A DNA stretch of 64,000 bases from PZPK01 sp963974595. GTDB lineage: Bacteria; Pseudomonadota; Gammaproteobacteria; Pseudomonadales; Oleiphilaceae. A program made the position numbers and the translations under genes. Shown here piece by piece: positions 1-8,323 of this stretch. The notes below the pieces were generated by a model. That model saw only the letters and a list, made by a program, of their open reading frames with translations, searched no databases and was not told where the DNA came from. The stretch covers positions 1-64,000 of the forward strand of contig CAXBDA010000005.1 of the NCBI GenBank assembly GCA_963974595.1, read 5' to 3'. The stretch's first letter is position 1. Every line of letters starts with the position of its first letter.

Positions 1-27
1 AAGTATTACAACGCATACTTAGGCTAA
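1..27 (+). CDS. C-terminal end of an upstream gene, probably KdsC (partial)
   Basis: Frame 1 reads eight residues (KYYNAYLG) and then a TAA stop at 25-27, just before lptC. In most gammaproteobacteria the gene directly upstream of lptC is kdsC, the KDO-8-phosphate phosphatase of LPS inner-core synthesis, and the short tail would fit its C-terminus. The identification rests on gene order and not on recognisable motifs, because nearly all of the gene is outside the window. Confidence 0.4.
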   Translation, partial: KYYNAYLG

Positions 28-32
28 ATATA

Positions 33-608
33 ATGCTGAGCTTGAACAGACAATCAATTCGAATCACTCTTATTGGCTTGGGTTCTATACTGCTAATATT
101 AGCGATAAATATGGCTGATAAAACCGAAACACACCCTGCAAATACCTTACTGGGCAGCCAGGAAATAACCAAACCCTCAGCATATTTGGTCGACAGTACA
201 TTTAATTTGTTCAATGCTGAAGGAAAGTTATCCAAGCTTCATGCAGCTAAAGCTTTTTTTTATAAAGATCAGGACGCCATCAAAATAGAAAATCCTGAGT
301 TTTTAAGTGACGATATAAATACCAGCACCCTGTTAACGGCAAGAAATGGCCTTTACCATCCGTCCAATGAAAGCTTATTACTGGAAGGCGACGTCATTGC
401 CAAACAAACAGAAAACATGAAAACGGTTTGGCAATTAAAAACTGACAAACTCAACATTGATAATAAAACCGGCATGTTATTCACTAATGAGGCTGTCGAT
501 ATTACAAGCGGCTCACACAAGCTTCAAGCAACTGGTATCACAGTATCGTTAAACGATAGAAACATTAAACTGCTATCAAATGTTAGAGGTAAATATGTAT
601 TCGAATAA
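33..608 (+). CDS. lptC: LPS export protein LptC
   Basis: This is the bitopic inner-membrane component of the LptBFGC-A-DE machine, which passes lipopolysaccharide from the LptBFG transporter to periplasmic LptA. The 191-residue protein has one N-terminal membrane anchor (about residues 10-27, no cleavage site). The rest is a beta-rich periplasmic OstA/LptC-type domain with the characteristic run of short strands (for example around LLEGDVIAKQ). An AGG lies 9-11 bases before the ATG. The 3' end overlaps the start of lptA by 14 bases, so the two are translationally coupled in the standard kdsC-lptC-lptA-lptB order. Length matches E. coli LptC (191 aa). Confidence 0.93.
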   Translation: MLSLNRQSIRITLIGLGSILLILAINMADKTETHPANTLLGSQEITKPSAYLVDSTFNLFNAEGKLSKLHAAKAFFYKDQDAIKIENPEFLSDDINTSTLLTARNGLYHPSNESLLLEGDVIAKQTENMKTVWQLKTDKLNIDNKTGMLFTNEAVDITSGSHKLQATGITVSLNDRNIKLLSNVRGKYVFE

Positions 609-1122
609 TAAGCCTTATATCTTTTACAAAACGTTTTTTTTAATATTAAAAGTCTTTTTTATTAGCTGTCTTATCTCTTTACCTGCTTTAGCAATCGACC
701 CAAACAGCAAATCACCCATTGAAATAGAGTCAGATCAGGCAACCCTTGATGATAAAACAGGCTCTTCAACCTATTCTGGCAATGTCATTATTACACAAGG
801 CTTATCTCGCTTAGAAGCAGACTTTATTACCGTGAATTCTGCTGAGAGAAAAATCAGCTCAATCAGCGCGACGGGCTCACCCGCTCACTTTGTCCAGCAA
901 ACCGAATCAAATGGCCTCAGTACTCACGGTTATGGTAATGCCATTACCTACCGCACAGATGATGGGTCACTTACATTTAAAGGAAACGCACGACTTATTC
1001 AGGCTGAAAACTCATTTTCAGGTGAAGAAATTGAATACGATGTTATAAAGAAAGCCATTAAAGCAAAGGGTGATGAAAATATTGGTACCCGTGTCAAAAT
1101 CCAGTATTTCCCTCAGCCCTAA
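595..1122 (+). CDS. lptA: LPS transport periplasmic protein LptA
   Basis: LptA is the periplasmic bridge protein that polymerises into the beta-jellyroll conduit carrying LPS from LptC to the outer-membrane LptD-LptE complex. I place the start at the ATG at 595, which has a good AGAGGT ribosome-binding site at 585-590. An in-frame ATG at 580 would start inside the RBS region. The resulting 175-residue precursor has a signal peptide ending in LPALA at about residue 33, followed by the OstA-like domain (IEIESDQATLDD..., SGNVIITQG, GNARLIQ). It overlaps lptC by 14 bases and is followed after 56 bases by lptB. Confidence 0.94.
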   Translation: MYSNNKPYIFYKTFFLILKVFFISCLISLPALAIDPNSKSPIEIESDQATLDDKTGSSTYSGNVIITQGLSRLEADFITVNSAERKISSISATGSPAHFVQQTESNGLSTHGYGNAITYRTDDGSLTFKGNARLIQAENSFSGEEIEYDVIKKAIKAKGDENIGTRVKIQYFPQP

Positions 1123-1178
1123 CTAAAAACCAAATACATTATTTTGTATTATATTCACTAGCCTGCCCCTATATAATT

Positions 1179-1904
1179 ATGAAAACACTTAAAGCAAATA
1201 ACTTAGCTAAAAGCTACAATAAACGACAAGTCGTTATAGATGTTTCCTTGGAAATAAATAGTGGTGAAATAGTCGGATTACTTGGCCCCAATGGCGCAGG
1301 CAAAACAACGTGCTTTTATATGATTGTCGGTCTTGTAAAACATGACAAAGGCTCAATCTATATTAATGAAAAAGATATAAGTAAAACCCCCATGCATGGT
1401 CGTGCCAAATCAGGCCTTGGTTATTTGCCACAGGAAGCGTCTATCTTTAGAAAACTTTCTGTTAAAGATAATATTTTAGGTGTACTGGAAATTAGAAAAG
1501 ACCTGACAAAGCAACAACGTATCTCAAAAATGGAAGAGCTACTGAATGAGTTTCATATAACACACATTCAAGATAGCTTGGGCATGGCTTTATCAGGTGG
1601 CGAACGCAGGCGTGTCGAAATCGCTCGGGCTTTAGCCATGGAGCCTGATTTTATTCTGCTTGACGAACCATTTGCAGGTGTAGACCCTATTTCTGTGAAT
1701 GATATTAAATTGATTATTAAGCACCTTAAAAACAAAGGGATAGGTGTGCTTATAACCGACCATAATGTTCGAGAAACCCTTGATATATGTGAAAAAGCCT
1801 ACATTGTTGGTGGTGGCCATATTATCGCTTCAGGGTCGGCGGATGACATCCTGTCAAATAAAAAAGTAAGAGAGGTGTACTTGGGCGAACAGTTCAGGCT
1901 TTAA
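1179..1904 (+). CDS. lptB: LPS export ABC transporter ATPase LptB
   Basis: LptB is the cytoplasmic ATPase that powers LPS extraction by LptFG. The 241-residue sequence has all ABC motifs: Walker A GPNGAGKT (36-43), a Q-loop region at LPQEASIF, the signature LSGGE (about 138-142), Walker B FILLDEP with the catalytic Glu (about 158-164), and the H-loop in ITDHNVRE. The LPQEASIFRKLSV segment is typical of LptB. It is the last gene of the lpt block and is followed by 248 bases and then rpoN, the normal arrangement. No strong Shine-Dalgarno is visible before the ATG. Confidence 0.97.
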   Translation: MKTLKANNLAKSYNKRQVVIDVSLEINSGEIVGLLGPNGAGKTTCFYMIVGLVKHDKGSIYINEKDISKTPMHGRAKSGLGYLPQEASIFRKLSVKDNILGVLEIRKDLTKQQRISKMEELLNEFHITHIQDSLGMALSGGERRRVEIARALAMEPDFILLDEPFAGVDPISVNDIKLIIKHLKNKGIGVLITDHNVRETLDICEKAYIVGGGHIIASGSADDILSNKKVREVYLGEQFRL

Positions 1905-2152
1905 CCTTAAAGCACACTAAATTAAGTATTTAAACCCAGCTTATTAGCTCATTTATTGATCAAAAACAATAATTTGCATAAAGTTACCTTAAATAAAGTG
2001 TATTTTGTTTCACAAGCAGCCAAGGTAGCACTACACTATAAATATCAGCTTAATAATTGAAAGAAACGGACATATCATTTCTCGAATGAAAAGCATAAGC
2101 GACAATACATGATTCAACGTTCTAGTCTCATTTTATTGAGAGCCTTTTTATA

Positions 2153-3697
2153 ATGAAGGTATCTCTGCAGTTAAAGCTGGGTCAACAGCTCACAATGACG
2201 CCACAGTTGCAACAAGCGATACGTTTGCTACAACTATCAACACTTGACCTGCAACAAGAAATTCAAGAAGCCTTAGAGTCTAACCCCATGCTAGAAGTGC
2301 ATGACGAAGACTCTGGAAACAATGACGCCTCTGAACTTGAATCACAGACTAGTACCAATGAAAACAAGAATGATCAGAGCAATAATTCAGAGCCTGATGA
2401 CTATAAAAATACCGCAGACTCTACTTCATCTCCCGAAAGTGTTAATAATTCAGAACAAAGCTCAGACGACTGGTCTGAGAATATTCCTGATGATCTTCCT
2501 GTTGATACTGTATGGGAAGATATATACCCAAATAATGCACCTTCCAGTGGCAGCTCTTCAGAAGATGATCTAGGTTCGTTTGAAAGCCGAAATTCGGCAA
2601 GCGAGTCTCTCAGCGACCACCTCCAGTGGCAACTAAACCTCACTCCATTGTCAGACAGAGACCGGTTTATCGCCATCTCTATAATAGACTCAACCAATGT
2701 TGATGGTTACTTAAGCGCTAGTATCGAAGAAATTCATGGAGACTTATTTTCTGAAGAAGATGAAGACCCTGTTGAGCTAGATGAGGTGCAAGCCGTACTG
2801 AAACGACTACAGCATTTTGATCCTCCTGGCGTATTTGCAAAAGACTTACCTGACTGTTTGTTACTTCAGCTGAAACAGCTTGCAAGTGATACGCCTTGGT
2901 TAGGTCAGGCCAAACTAGTTATTAGCCACTACCTTAACCTGCTTGCAAATAGAGATTATGCGCAATTACTCAGAAGAAGTAGACTAAAAGAACATGAACT
3001 GAAAGATGTCATTACCCTTATCCAATCTCTTAACCCCAGGCCAGGTGAATCAATAGCATCACCTGAGCCAGAATATGTTGTACCCGATGTTATTGTTAAA
3101 AAAGAAAAGAATCGCTGGTGCGTTGAGCTAAACCCTGAAATTGCCCCCAAAATAAGAGTCAACAACAGCTACGCATCTTACATTAAGAGAGCAGATAACA
3201 GCCAAGATAACACCTACCTAAAAGATCAGCTTCAAGAAGCTAAGTGGTTTATCAAAAGCCTTCAAAGTAGAAATGAAACCTTATTGAAAGTGTCCAGCCA
3301 AATTGTATCTCATCAGCAAGGCTTTTTAGACTATGGTGATGAAGCTATGAAGCCACTCATACTCCATGATATTGCTGAAGCAGTTGAAATGCATGAATCT
3401 ACAATTTCTCGCGTAACAACACAAAAATACATGCACACCCCGAGAGGTATTTTCGAGCTGAAATATTTCTTTTCAAGCCATGTAGGTACTGCTTCTGGTG
3501 GTGAATGTTCTTCTACAGCGATTAGAGCGATCATTAAAAAACTGGTGTCTGCAGAAAGCGCCAAGAAGCCATTAAGTGATAGTAAAATTTCTGACATTTT
3601 AAAAGAACAAGGTATTAACGTTGCGCGAAGAACGATTGCAAAATACAGAGAATCAATGAATATCCCGCCTTCAAACGAAAGAAAGCGCCTGATATAA
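2153..3697 (+). CDS. rpoN: RNA polymerase sigma-54 factor RpoN
   Basis: Sigma-54 directs RNA polymerase to -24/-12 promoters and requires AAA+ enhancer-binding activators. The N-terminal activator-interacting region is glutamine and leucine rich (residues 1-48, MKVSLQLKLGQQLTMTPQLQ). It is followed by a long acidic, Ser/Asn-rich linker (about 50-135), the core-binding domain, a helix-turn-helix, and the diagnostic RpoN box ARRTIAKYRE (491-500) near the C-terminus. The 514-residue length is slightly above the usual 470-500 because of the linker. It heads the rpoN-hpf-ptsN-rapZ-npr group. Imperfect complementarity at 3713-3745 could form a weak hairpin after the stop. Confidence 0.97.
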   Translation: MKVSLQLKLGQQLTMTPQLQQAIRLLQLSTLDLQQEIQEALESNPMLEVHDEDSGNNDASELESQTSTNENKNDQSNNSEPDDYKNTADSTSSPESVNNSEQSSDDWSENIPDDLPVDTVWEDIYPNNAPSSGSSSEDDLGSFESRNSASESLSDHLQWQLNLTPLSDRDRFIAISIIDSTNVDGYLSASIEEIHGDLFSEEDEDPVELDEVQAVLKRLQHFDPPGVFAKDLPDCLLLQLKQLASDTPWLGQAKLVISHYLNLLANRDYAQLLRRSRLKEHELKDVITLIQSLNPRPGESIASPEPEYVVPDVIVKKEKNRWCVELNPEIAPKIRVNNSYASYIKRADNSQDNTYLKDQLQEAKWFIKSLQSRNETLLKVSSQIVSHQQGFLDYGDEAMKPLILHDIAEAVEMHESTISRVTTQKYMHTPRGIFELKYFFSSHVGTASGGECSSTAIRAIIKKLVSAESAKKPLSDSKISDILKEQGINVARRTIAKYRESMNIPPSNERKRLI

Positions 3698-3811
3698 GTA
3701 ATTAAAAATTTAGCTGCCACTTTATATAAATAAAAGTAAGGTAGCATTAGGAAATGGTCACTTAAGATTTTATTTAAAGACCATTAAAATAAAAGATGAT
3801 AGGAGAAAGTT

Positions 3812-4120
3812 ATGCAATTAAATATTACTGGCCATCATGTTGATTTGACCGACTCACTAAAAACCTATGTCAGCACTAAATTGCAAAAATTAGAAAGGCA
3901 CATTGATAACATCAGTAACGTTCAAGTTACGCTCTCCGTTTTAAAGCAACGACAAATTGCTGAATCTACCATTCATATAAGTGGTGCAGATATACATGGG
4001 ACGGCTGAGCATGAAGATATGTACGCAGCCATTGACTTATTAATCGACAAACTAGACAGACAAATTCTTAAGCACAAAGAAAAGAAAGTCGATAGAGCTC
4101 ATGGTAGCGCAACCCGCTAA
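3812..4120 (+). CDS. hpf: Ribosome hibernation promoting factor HPF (short form)
   Basis: HPF binds the 30S decoding region and, with RMF, promotes inactive 100S ribosome dimers in stationary phase. The 102-residue protein begins MQLNITGHHVDLT and has the S30AE-type beta-alpha-beta-beta-beta-alpha fold with a basic second helix. It lacks the C-terminal dimerisation domain of long HPF, so it is the short, gammaproteobacterial type. A strong AGGAGA ribosome-binding site lies 6 bases ahead of the ATG. It sits between rpoN and ptsN as usual. Confidence 0.94.
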   Translation: MQLNITGHHVDLTDSLKTYVSTKLQKLERHIDNISNVQVTLSVLKQRQIAESTIHISGADIHGTAEHEDMYAAIDLLIDKLDRQILKHKEKKVDRAHGSATR

Positions 4121-4144
4121 ACGGAGAATTTTCTGAGTATCATC

Positions 4145-4612
4145 ATGCCTAACCATACTATTACCATTGAGGCTATTTTATCTCCCGAGCTTACCCAAAC
4201 GGGTTTGCCTGGGAGTAGCAAGAAGAAAATTCTTCAAGAAGTAGCCACTCAAATCTCAAGACAGTTCCCTCAACTTGAAGAGGATGTCATCTTCGAAAAC
4301 CTGATTGCCAGAGAAAGATTAGGTAGTACAGGGATTGGGCAAGGCATCGCGATACCACACAGTCGGCTTGAAAACCTAGAACAAGTGATAGGTTGCTTAT
4401 TCACATTAGGCGAAAAGATTGACTTTGATGCGATAGATAATAAGCCAGTCGATATTTTATTTGTTCTGATAGTGCCCCAAGAAGCGACCAGTGAGCATCT
4501 TGAATTACTCAGTCAAATTGCCGAAAAATTTAATAACCCCACATTCTGTGAAGAAATTCGAAAGGCTCCTTCTGGCCAAGAGCTCTATAAAAAAGTAATT
4601 GGCTTAGTATAA
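4145..4612 (+). CDS. ptsN: Nitrogen-regulatory PTS EIIA component PtsN
   Basis: EIIA-Ntr is a regulatory PTS phosphoprotein that in its relatives controls potassium transport and nitrogen- or envelope-related signalling. It receives phosphate from NPr, encoded 1 kb downstream. The protein has the EIIA type-2 fold. The phosphoacceptor is His72 in GIAIPHSRL, and GSTGIGQG just before it is the usual lead-in. The 155-residue length is normal. It lies 24 bases after hpf and 45-60 bases before rapZ on the same strand, consistent with one transcript. No PtsP (EI-Ntr) is present in the window. Confidence 0.95.
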   Translation: MPNHTITIEAILSPELTQTGLPGSSKKKILQEVATQISRQFPQLEEDVIFENLIARERLGSTGIGQGIAIPHSRLENLEQVIGCLFTLGEKIDFDAIDNKPVDILFVLIVPQEATSEHLELLSQIAEKFNNPTFCEEIRKAPSGQELYKKVIGLV

Positions 4613-4675
4613 AAATAATCCATAGAATGGCCATATTGATACTATAACAGTTATATTTTGGGTCATGGAAATGCT

Positions 4676-5557
4676 ATGAAATTAGTGATTGTTAGTGGTC
4701 GTTCAGGTTCTGGCAAAAGTACGGCGCTTCATGTACTTGAAGATCTAGGATTTTACTGTATCGACAATCTTCCTGTTGGCCTGCTTCTTGAACTTGGCAA
4801 ACAGGCATTTAATGGAAATGACAAGCGCTTAGAAAATATAGCTGTCAGTATAGATGCGCGAAACTTACAAAATGGCATCGATACCTTCCCTGCATTTTAT
4901 GAAGCATTGCAACACGAATTGGTTCAAATTGATGTCATTTATCTGGATGCCCACAGCGATACCCTACTAAAAAGATTTCATGCCACTAGGCGTAAGCACC
5001 CTCTTAGCGATTCAACTCACTCTTTAACCGAAGCCATTGAAAGCGAAAAAGAACTACTTGTTCCCTTAGCAACTAAGGCTGACTTAGTCATTGATACCAC
5101 TCAGCTATCTCTTTATGAGTTACGGGATTTAATAAAACTGCGCGTATCTGGAAGAAAATCTCAAGAACTAGCACTACTCTTTCAATCTTTTGGCTTTAAA
5201 CATGGTGTCCCCAGCGATGCTGATTATGTGTTTGACGTTAGATGTTTACCAAACCCATATTGGGATCCAAAGTTAAGACCTTATACTGGCTTGGATCAAC
5301 CTGTCATAAACTTCTTAAAAAACCAAGAAGATACCCAGATAATGAAAAATGATATTATTGCCTATCTTGAAAAATGGCTGCCAAAGTTTCAAAACTCAAA
5401 TAGAAGTTACATGACGGTTGCAATAGGTTGTACAGGTGGGCAACATCGCTCTGTTTTTATGAGCCAAGAGCTGGGTACTCATTTTAAAGAGCACTTCAAT
5501 AATATTCAGATACGTCACAAGGAGCTGACAGGGATAGAAAAAAAACATCTTGATTGA
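4676..5557 (+). CDS. rapZ: RNase adapter protein RapZ
   Basis: RapZ is a nucleotide- and RNA-binding adapter that in E. coli delivers the GlmZ sRNA to RNase E and so controls glucosamine-6-phosphate synthase. I choose the ATG at 4676 (MKLVIVSGRSGSGKST), giving 293 aa, near the usual 284-290. An upstream TTG at 4658 lacks support. Walker A is GRSGSGKS (8-15), the Walker-B-like region is VIYLDA, and the conserved C-terminal signature GCTGGQHRS starts near residue 252. It is flanked by ptsN and npr, the classic arrangement. Confidence 0.95.
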   Translation: MKLVIVSGRSGSGKSTALHVLEDLGFYCIDNLPVGLLLELGKQAFNGNDKRLENIAVSIDARNLQNGIDTFPAFYEALQHELVQIDVIYLDAHSDTLLKRFHATRRKHPLSDSTHSLTEAIESEKELLVPLATKADLVIDTTQLSLYELRDLIKLRVSGRKSQELALLFQSFGFKHGVPSDADYVFDVRCLPNPYWDPKLRPYTGLDQPVINFLKNQEDTQIMKNDIIAYLEKWLPKFQNSNRSYMTVAIGCTGGQHRSVFMSQELGTHFKEHFNNIQIRHKELTGIEKKHLD

Positions 5558-5617
5558 TGCGATAGCCTCAGATTCAGGTATACTTTCGCAAAAATTTTAA
5601 GTAAAGGTTTTCTTCTA

Positions 5618-5887
5618 ATGGTCTCCGAAAATATTGTCATTATTAATAAGCTTGGCCTTCATGCAAGGGCTGCAGCAAAATTTGTCAGTACAGCCACAAA
5701 ATTTGAAAGTAATGTGGAAATTTCTAAAGATGACCGTACCGTTGACGGAAAAAGTATTATGTCTGTCATGATGCTTGCGGCAAGTTGTGGCACAACTATC
5801 TCAATAAAGACTGATGGCCCAGACGAAAATGATGCTTTATCTGCAATAAAAACACTTATTAATGATAAATTCGGTGAAGGTGAATAA
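5618..5887 (+). CDS. npr: Phosphocarrier protein NPr (HPr family)
   Basis: This is an HPr-fold phosphocarrier of the nitrogen PTS, passing phosphate from EI-Ntr to PtsN. Its 89 residues contain the active-site His15 in GLHARAA and Ser46 in the GKSIMSVM helix, the position phosphorylated in HPr of Gram-positives. The context (ptsN-rapZ-npr) rather than sequence alone argues for NPr over sugar-PTS HPr. No sugar PTS genes are nearby. AAGG lies about 10 bases before the ATG. Confidence 0.93.
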   Translation: MVSENIVIINKLGLHARAAAKFVSTATKFESNVEISKDDRTVDGKSIMSVMMLAASCGTTISIKTDGPDENDALSAIKTLINDKFGEGE

Positions 5888-5914
5888 TTGAATCTGACTT
5901 GCTAAAGCCGCTTA

Positions 5915-5928
5915 ACCTGCTTTCAGGT
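5915..5928 (+). terminator. Weak hairpin after npr
   Basis: ACCTG (5915-5919) pairs with CAGGT (5924-5928) around a CTTT loop and is followed by a pyrimidine-rich run (CTCTCTTCTT). It sits 28 bases after npr and could end the rpoN-npr transcript, but the stem is only 5 bp. Confidence 0.3.
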
Positions 5929-5939
5929 CTCTCTTCTTA

Positions 5940-5966
5940 TTGAGATGCCATATCTTACGCTATACT
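5940..5966 (+). promoter_or_regulatory. Possible sigma-70 promoter for mgtE
   Basis: TTGAGA (5940-5945) and TATACT (5961-5966) resemble -35 and -10 boxes. The 15-base spacer is shorter than optimal. It lies about 40 bases before the mgtE start. There is no room for a long magnesium riboswitch leader here. Confidence 0.3.
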
Positions 5967-6005
5967 TTATAAATAACTATCTTACGATATTTGGATGTTT
6001 CCTTA

Positions 6006-7370
6006 ATGGCTAGCAAATACACACCAACTCACGATGAATCCAAGTTCAAAAGCATTAATGCTGCGCTTGAATCCGGATCTATTAAGCAGTTGACGCGTAT
6101 TGTTAATAAAGGATTAAATTCAAGCGATATAGCCCATCTCATCGAATCCTCCCCGCCTAAAGAAAGAAATATAATTTGGAGAATCCTTGAGTTAGACCTT
6201 CGCGGTGAAGTCCTTCAATATTTAAGTGATGACATCCAAGCGCATTTTTTAAGTAAGCTAAATCCGCAAGAAGTATTAAGTGTCACAGAAGATCTTGATA
6301 CTGATGATATAGCCGATATCCTTCAGCAACTTCCTGAGACAGTAATTCAAGAAGTTCTGAGCTCCATGGATAGCCAGGACAGAGTCAGGGTCGAAAAAGT
6401 ACTCGCTTACCCGGAAGATACGGCTGGCGGTATAATGAATACCGACACTATTACGATCCGTCCTGACATTACTATTGATGTTGTTCTGAGGTATCTTCGC
6501 AGGCACCGCTCATTGCCAGACATGACTGATCAACTTCTTGTTGTTAGCCGTAAAGATGAATTAATCGGTTCCCTGCCGATTAATAAATTACTCGTCTCAA
6601 GTCATAGCGCGACTGTTCGAGAAGTGATGGATACAGATATCGTGACAATCTATGTGGATTTAAAAGATAGTGAAGTGGCCACTCTATTTGAAAGACAAGA
6701 TCTAGTGTCAGCCCCAGTTATAAATGAACAAGGATTATTACTTGGTCGTATTACCATCGATGATGTTGTTGATGTTATTCGAGAAGGCGCAGATCATTCC
6801 CTTATGAGCATGGCGGGTTTAGATGAGGAGGAAGATACCTTTGCCCCTATCAGGCAAACATCCCAACGTCGGGCAGTCTGGTTAGGCATCAATCTTATAA
6901 CAGCCTTTATCGCTTCTTTTGTGATTGGTCTTTTTGAAGGCACTATCGAGAAAGTCGTTGCCCTTGCCGTGTTAATGCCGATCGTTGCGAGTATGGGAGG
7001 CGTCGCAGGCAGTCAAACATTAACTCTAGTCATACGCGCAATGGCTGTGGGACAAATTAGCCGTTCAAATCTATCATGGTTACTAAACAGAGAGTTTTTT
7101 GTTGGTGCTATCAATGGCTTATTATGGGCTCTTGTTGTTTCATGTATTGCGATGATATGGTTTGAAGATTTAATTATCGGTATGGTGATCGCTGCGGCAA
7201 TGGTAATCAATTTAGTGATTGCTGCTATCGTAGGTACCATGCTCCCAATATTTTTAAAATCGAGAAATATTGACCCTGCGTTGGCAGGCAGCGTGATATT
7301 AACAACCGTCACCGATGTGGCTGGATTTCTTTCATTTTTAGGCTTAGCCACCTTGGCTTATGGCTTCTAA
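6006..7370 (+). CDS. mgtE: Magnesium transporter MgtE
   Basis: MgtE is a homodimeric Mg2+ channel gated by intracellular magnesium. The protein shows the expected order: an N-terminal helical MgtE_N domain (about 30-130, repeated L..L..DD.AD.LQ patterns), a tandem CBS pair (about 140-265, including VREVMDTDIVTI), and a C-terminal membrane domain with five helices (about 285-450). The pore region has the conserved PIVASMGGVAGSQT. I take the ATG at 6006 (MASKYTP..., 454 aa). A TTG at 5991 would add five residues and has no better ribosome-binding site. It is followed after 14 bases by darP. Confidence 0.94.
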   Translation: MASKYTPTHDESKFKSINAALESGSIKQLTRIVNKGLNSSDIAHLIESSPPKERNIIWRILELDLRGEVLQYLSDDIQAHFLSKLNPQEVLSVTEDLDTDDIADILQQLPETVIQEVLSSMDSQDRVRVEKVLAYPEDTAGGIMNTDTITIRPDITIDVVLRYLRRHRSLPDMTDQLLVVSRKDELIGSLPINKLLVSSHSATVREVMDTDIVTIYVDLKDSEVATLFERQDLVSAPVINEQGLLLGRITIDDVVDVIREGADHSLMSMAGLDEEEDTFAPIRQTSQRRAVWLGINLITAFIASFVIGLFEGTIEKVVALAVLMPIVASMGGVAGSQTLTLVIRAMAVGQISRSNLSWLLNREFFVGAINGLLWALVVSCIAMIWFEDLIIGMVIAAAMVINLVIAAIVGTMLPIFLKSRNIDPALAGSVILTTVTDVAGFLSFLGLATLAYGF

Positions 7371-7384
7371 CTTTCGAGAGCAAC

Positions 7385-7921
7385 ATGCAAGATCAAGATC
7401 AGAATTTTGACGAACATCTATATGATGAAAACGGCGATTTAATTAAGAGTAAATCCCAAATCAAAAGAGAAATGACCGCATTACAGGATCTGGGTAAAAA
7501 ACTAATAGACTTAAAAGACTCACAATTAAAAAAAATGCCCGTTAGTGATGAGCTGTTTGTTGCCATCAAGGAATCCAGAAACATCACTCAACGCGAAGCA
7601 ACAAGGCGTCACCTCCAGTTCATTGGCAAGCTAATGAGAGACCAGGATAGCGAAGCGATACAATATGCACTTGATGAATTTGACTCTAGCAGCCAACGAT
7701 TTGCACAAACAGTACATGAATTAGAGGTATGGCGAACCAGGCTCATTGAAGATGCAAGCAATAGCGTCACAGAGTATGTCGAGCAGTATCCAAAAACAAA
7801 CGTTCAAGGCCTAAGACAATTAATAAGAAGCGCAGCTAAAGATCAAAAAAATAATAAAAATACCGGGGCAAGTAAAAAGCTGTTTCAATATCTTAGAGAT
7901 AACGCAAAAAGCCATACTTAG
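7385..7921 (+). CDS. darP: Ribosome biogenesis factor DarP (YjgA, DUF615)
   Basis: DarP associates with late 50S ribosomal precursors and helps fold the peptidyl-transferase region of 23S rRNA. The 178-residue helical, charged protein has the family features: an acidic start with SKSQIKREMTALQDLGKKL, then MRDQDSEAIQYALDEF and a basic C-terminal segment (LRQLIRSAAKDQ). A GAGAG lies just before the ATG. In many relatives darP neighbours pmbA/tldD. Here it runs directly into the remains of the yhdP-distal genes, so a deletion may have joined these regions. Confidence 0.92.
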   Translation: MQDQDQNFDEHLYDENGDLIKSKSQIKREMTALQDLGKKLIDLKDSQLKKMPVSDELFVAIKESRNITQREATRRHLQFIGKLMRDQDSEAIQYALDEFDSSSQRFAQTVHELEVWRTRLIEDASNSVTEYVEQYPKTNVQGLRQLIRSAAKDQKNNKNTGASKKLFQYLRDNAKSHT

Positions 7922-8022
7922 GGTTCAACTACAAAAGCGGTAAGAAACGCCCACTCATGCGACTTAAGCTGTTGATATAAAAGAACATCATTGTCACCAT
8001 TTTTTTGAAAATCAATTATCTT
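7918..8022 (-). other. Open stretch without a start codon, possible gene remnant
   Basis: Between darP and the 84-codon ORF the minus strand has 34 open codons ending in a TAA at 7918 that overlaps the darP stop. The composition looks protein-like (...VLLYQQLKSHEWAFLTAF...) but there is no start codon and a TGA immediately upstream. It could be the decayed 3' end of a gene lost between yhdP and darP, or chance. I could not assign it to a family. Confidence 0.2.
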
Positions 8023-8068
8023 TCAACTTCTTTCCTGGACTCTCTATATTCGCAAAAGTGCCTTATTT

Positions 8069-8323
8069 TTATATGACGGAGTACGGTGTTGCCGGGAGGT
8101 TTGTTCTGGTCATTAAATAGGAGTTTTGTCGAACACTTACTGGGTATATATTTTCATGCTGATAAATTATGAGGTGATCATAAAAATCAACCACCTCATA
8201 CTGGTGAGTTTCAATAGCATCGGATAAGAATGAAATAGCCTGTTCAATATTTTTTCTAAGCTCACACTGACTCTGCATCTGAACCAATGCAACCTTGAGC
8301 CTGTTTTCAGGGTTTGCCGACAT
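8069..8323 (-). pseudogene. Truncated nitrilase-like ORF (N-terminal stub)
   Basis: The 84-codon ORF starts inside the last codons of yhdP (17-base overlap). Its first 35 or so residues (RLKVALVQMQSQCELRKNIE...) look like the N-terminal beta strand and helix of a carbon-nitrogen hydrolase, the gene that normally follows yhdP. The conserved VVLPEN block with the catalytic Glu should come next but is absent. The remaining residues (QYEVVDFYDHLIIYQHENIY...) match nothing I recognise, and a complete enzyme would need about 270 residues. I read it as a truncated remnant. It could instead be a small unrelated protein that reuses the old start. Confidence 0.45.

Noticed and set aside
2401..2697. 98-codon minus-strand ORF inside rpoN
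   Set aside because: It is antisense to the acidic linker of RpoN, has no ribosome-binding site and resembles no protein; it follows from the codon bias of the real gene.
5888..6005. Magnesium riboswitch upstream of mgtE
   Set aside because: The gap is only about 118 bases and I found neither the paired arms nor the conserved segments of an M-box; only a promoter-like sequence is seen.
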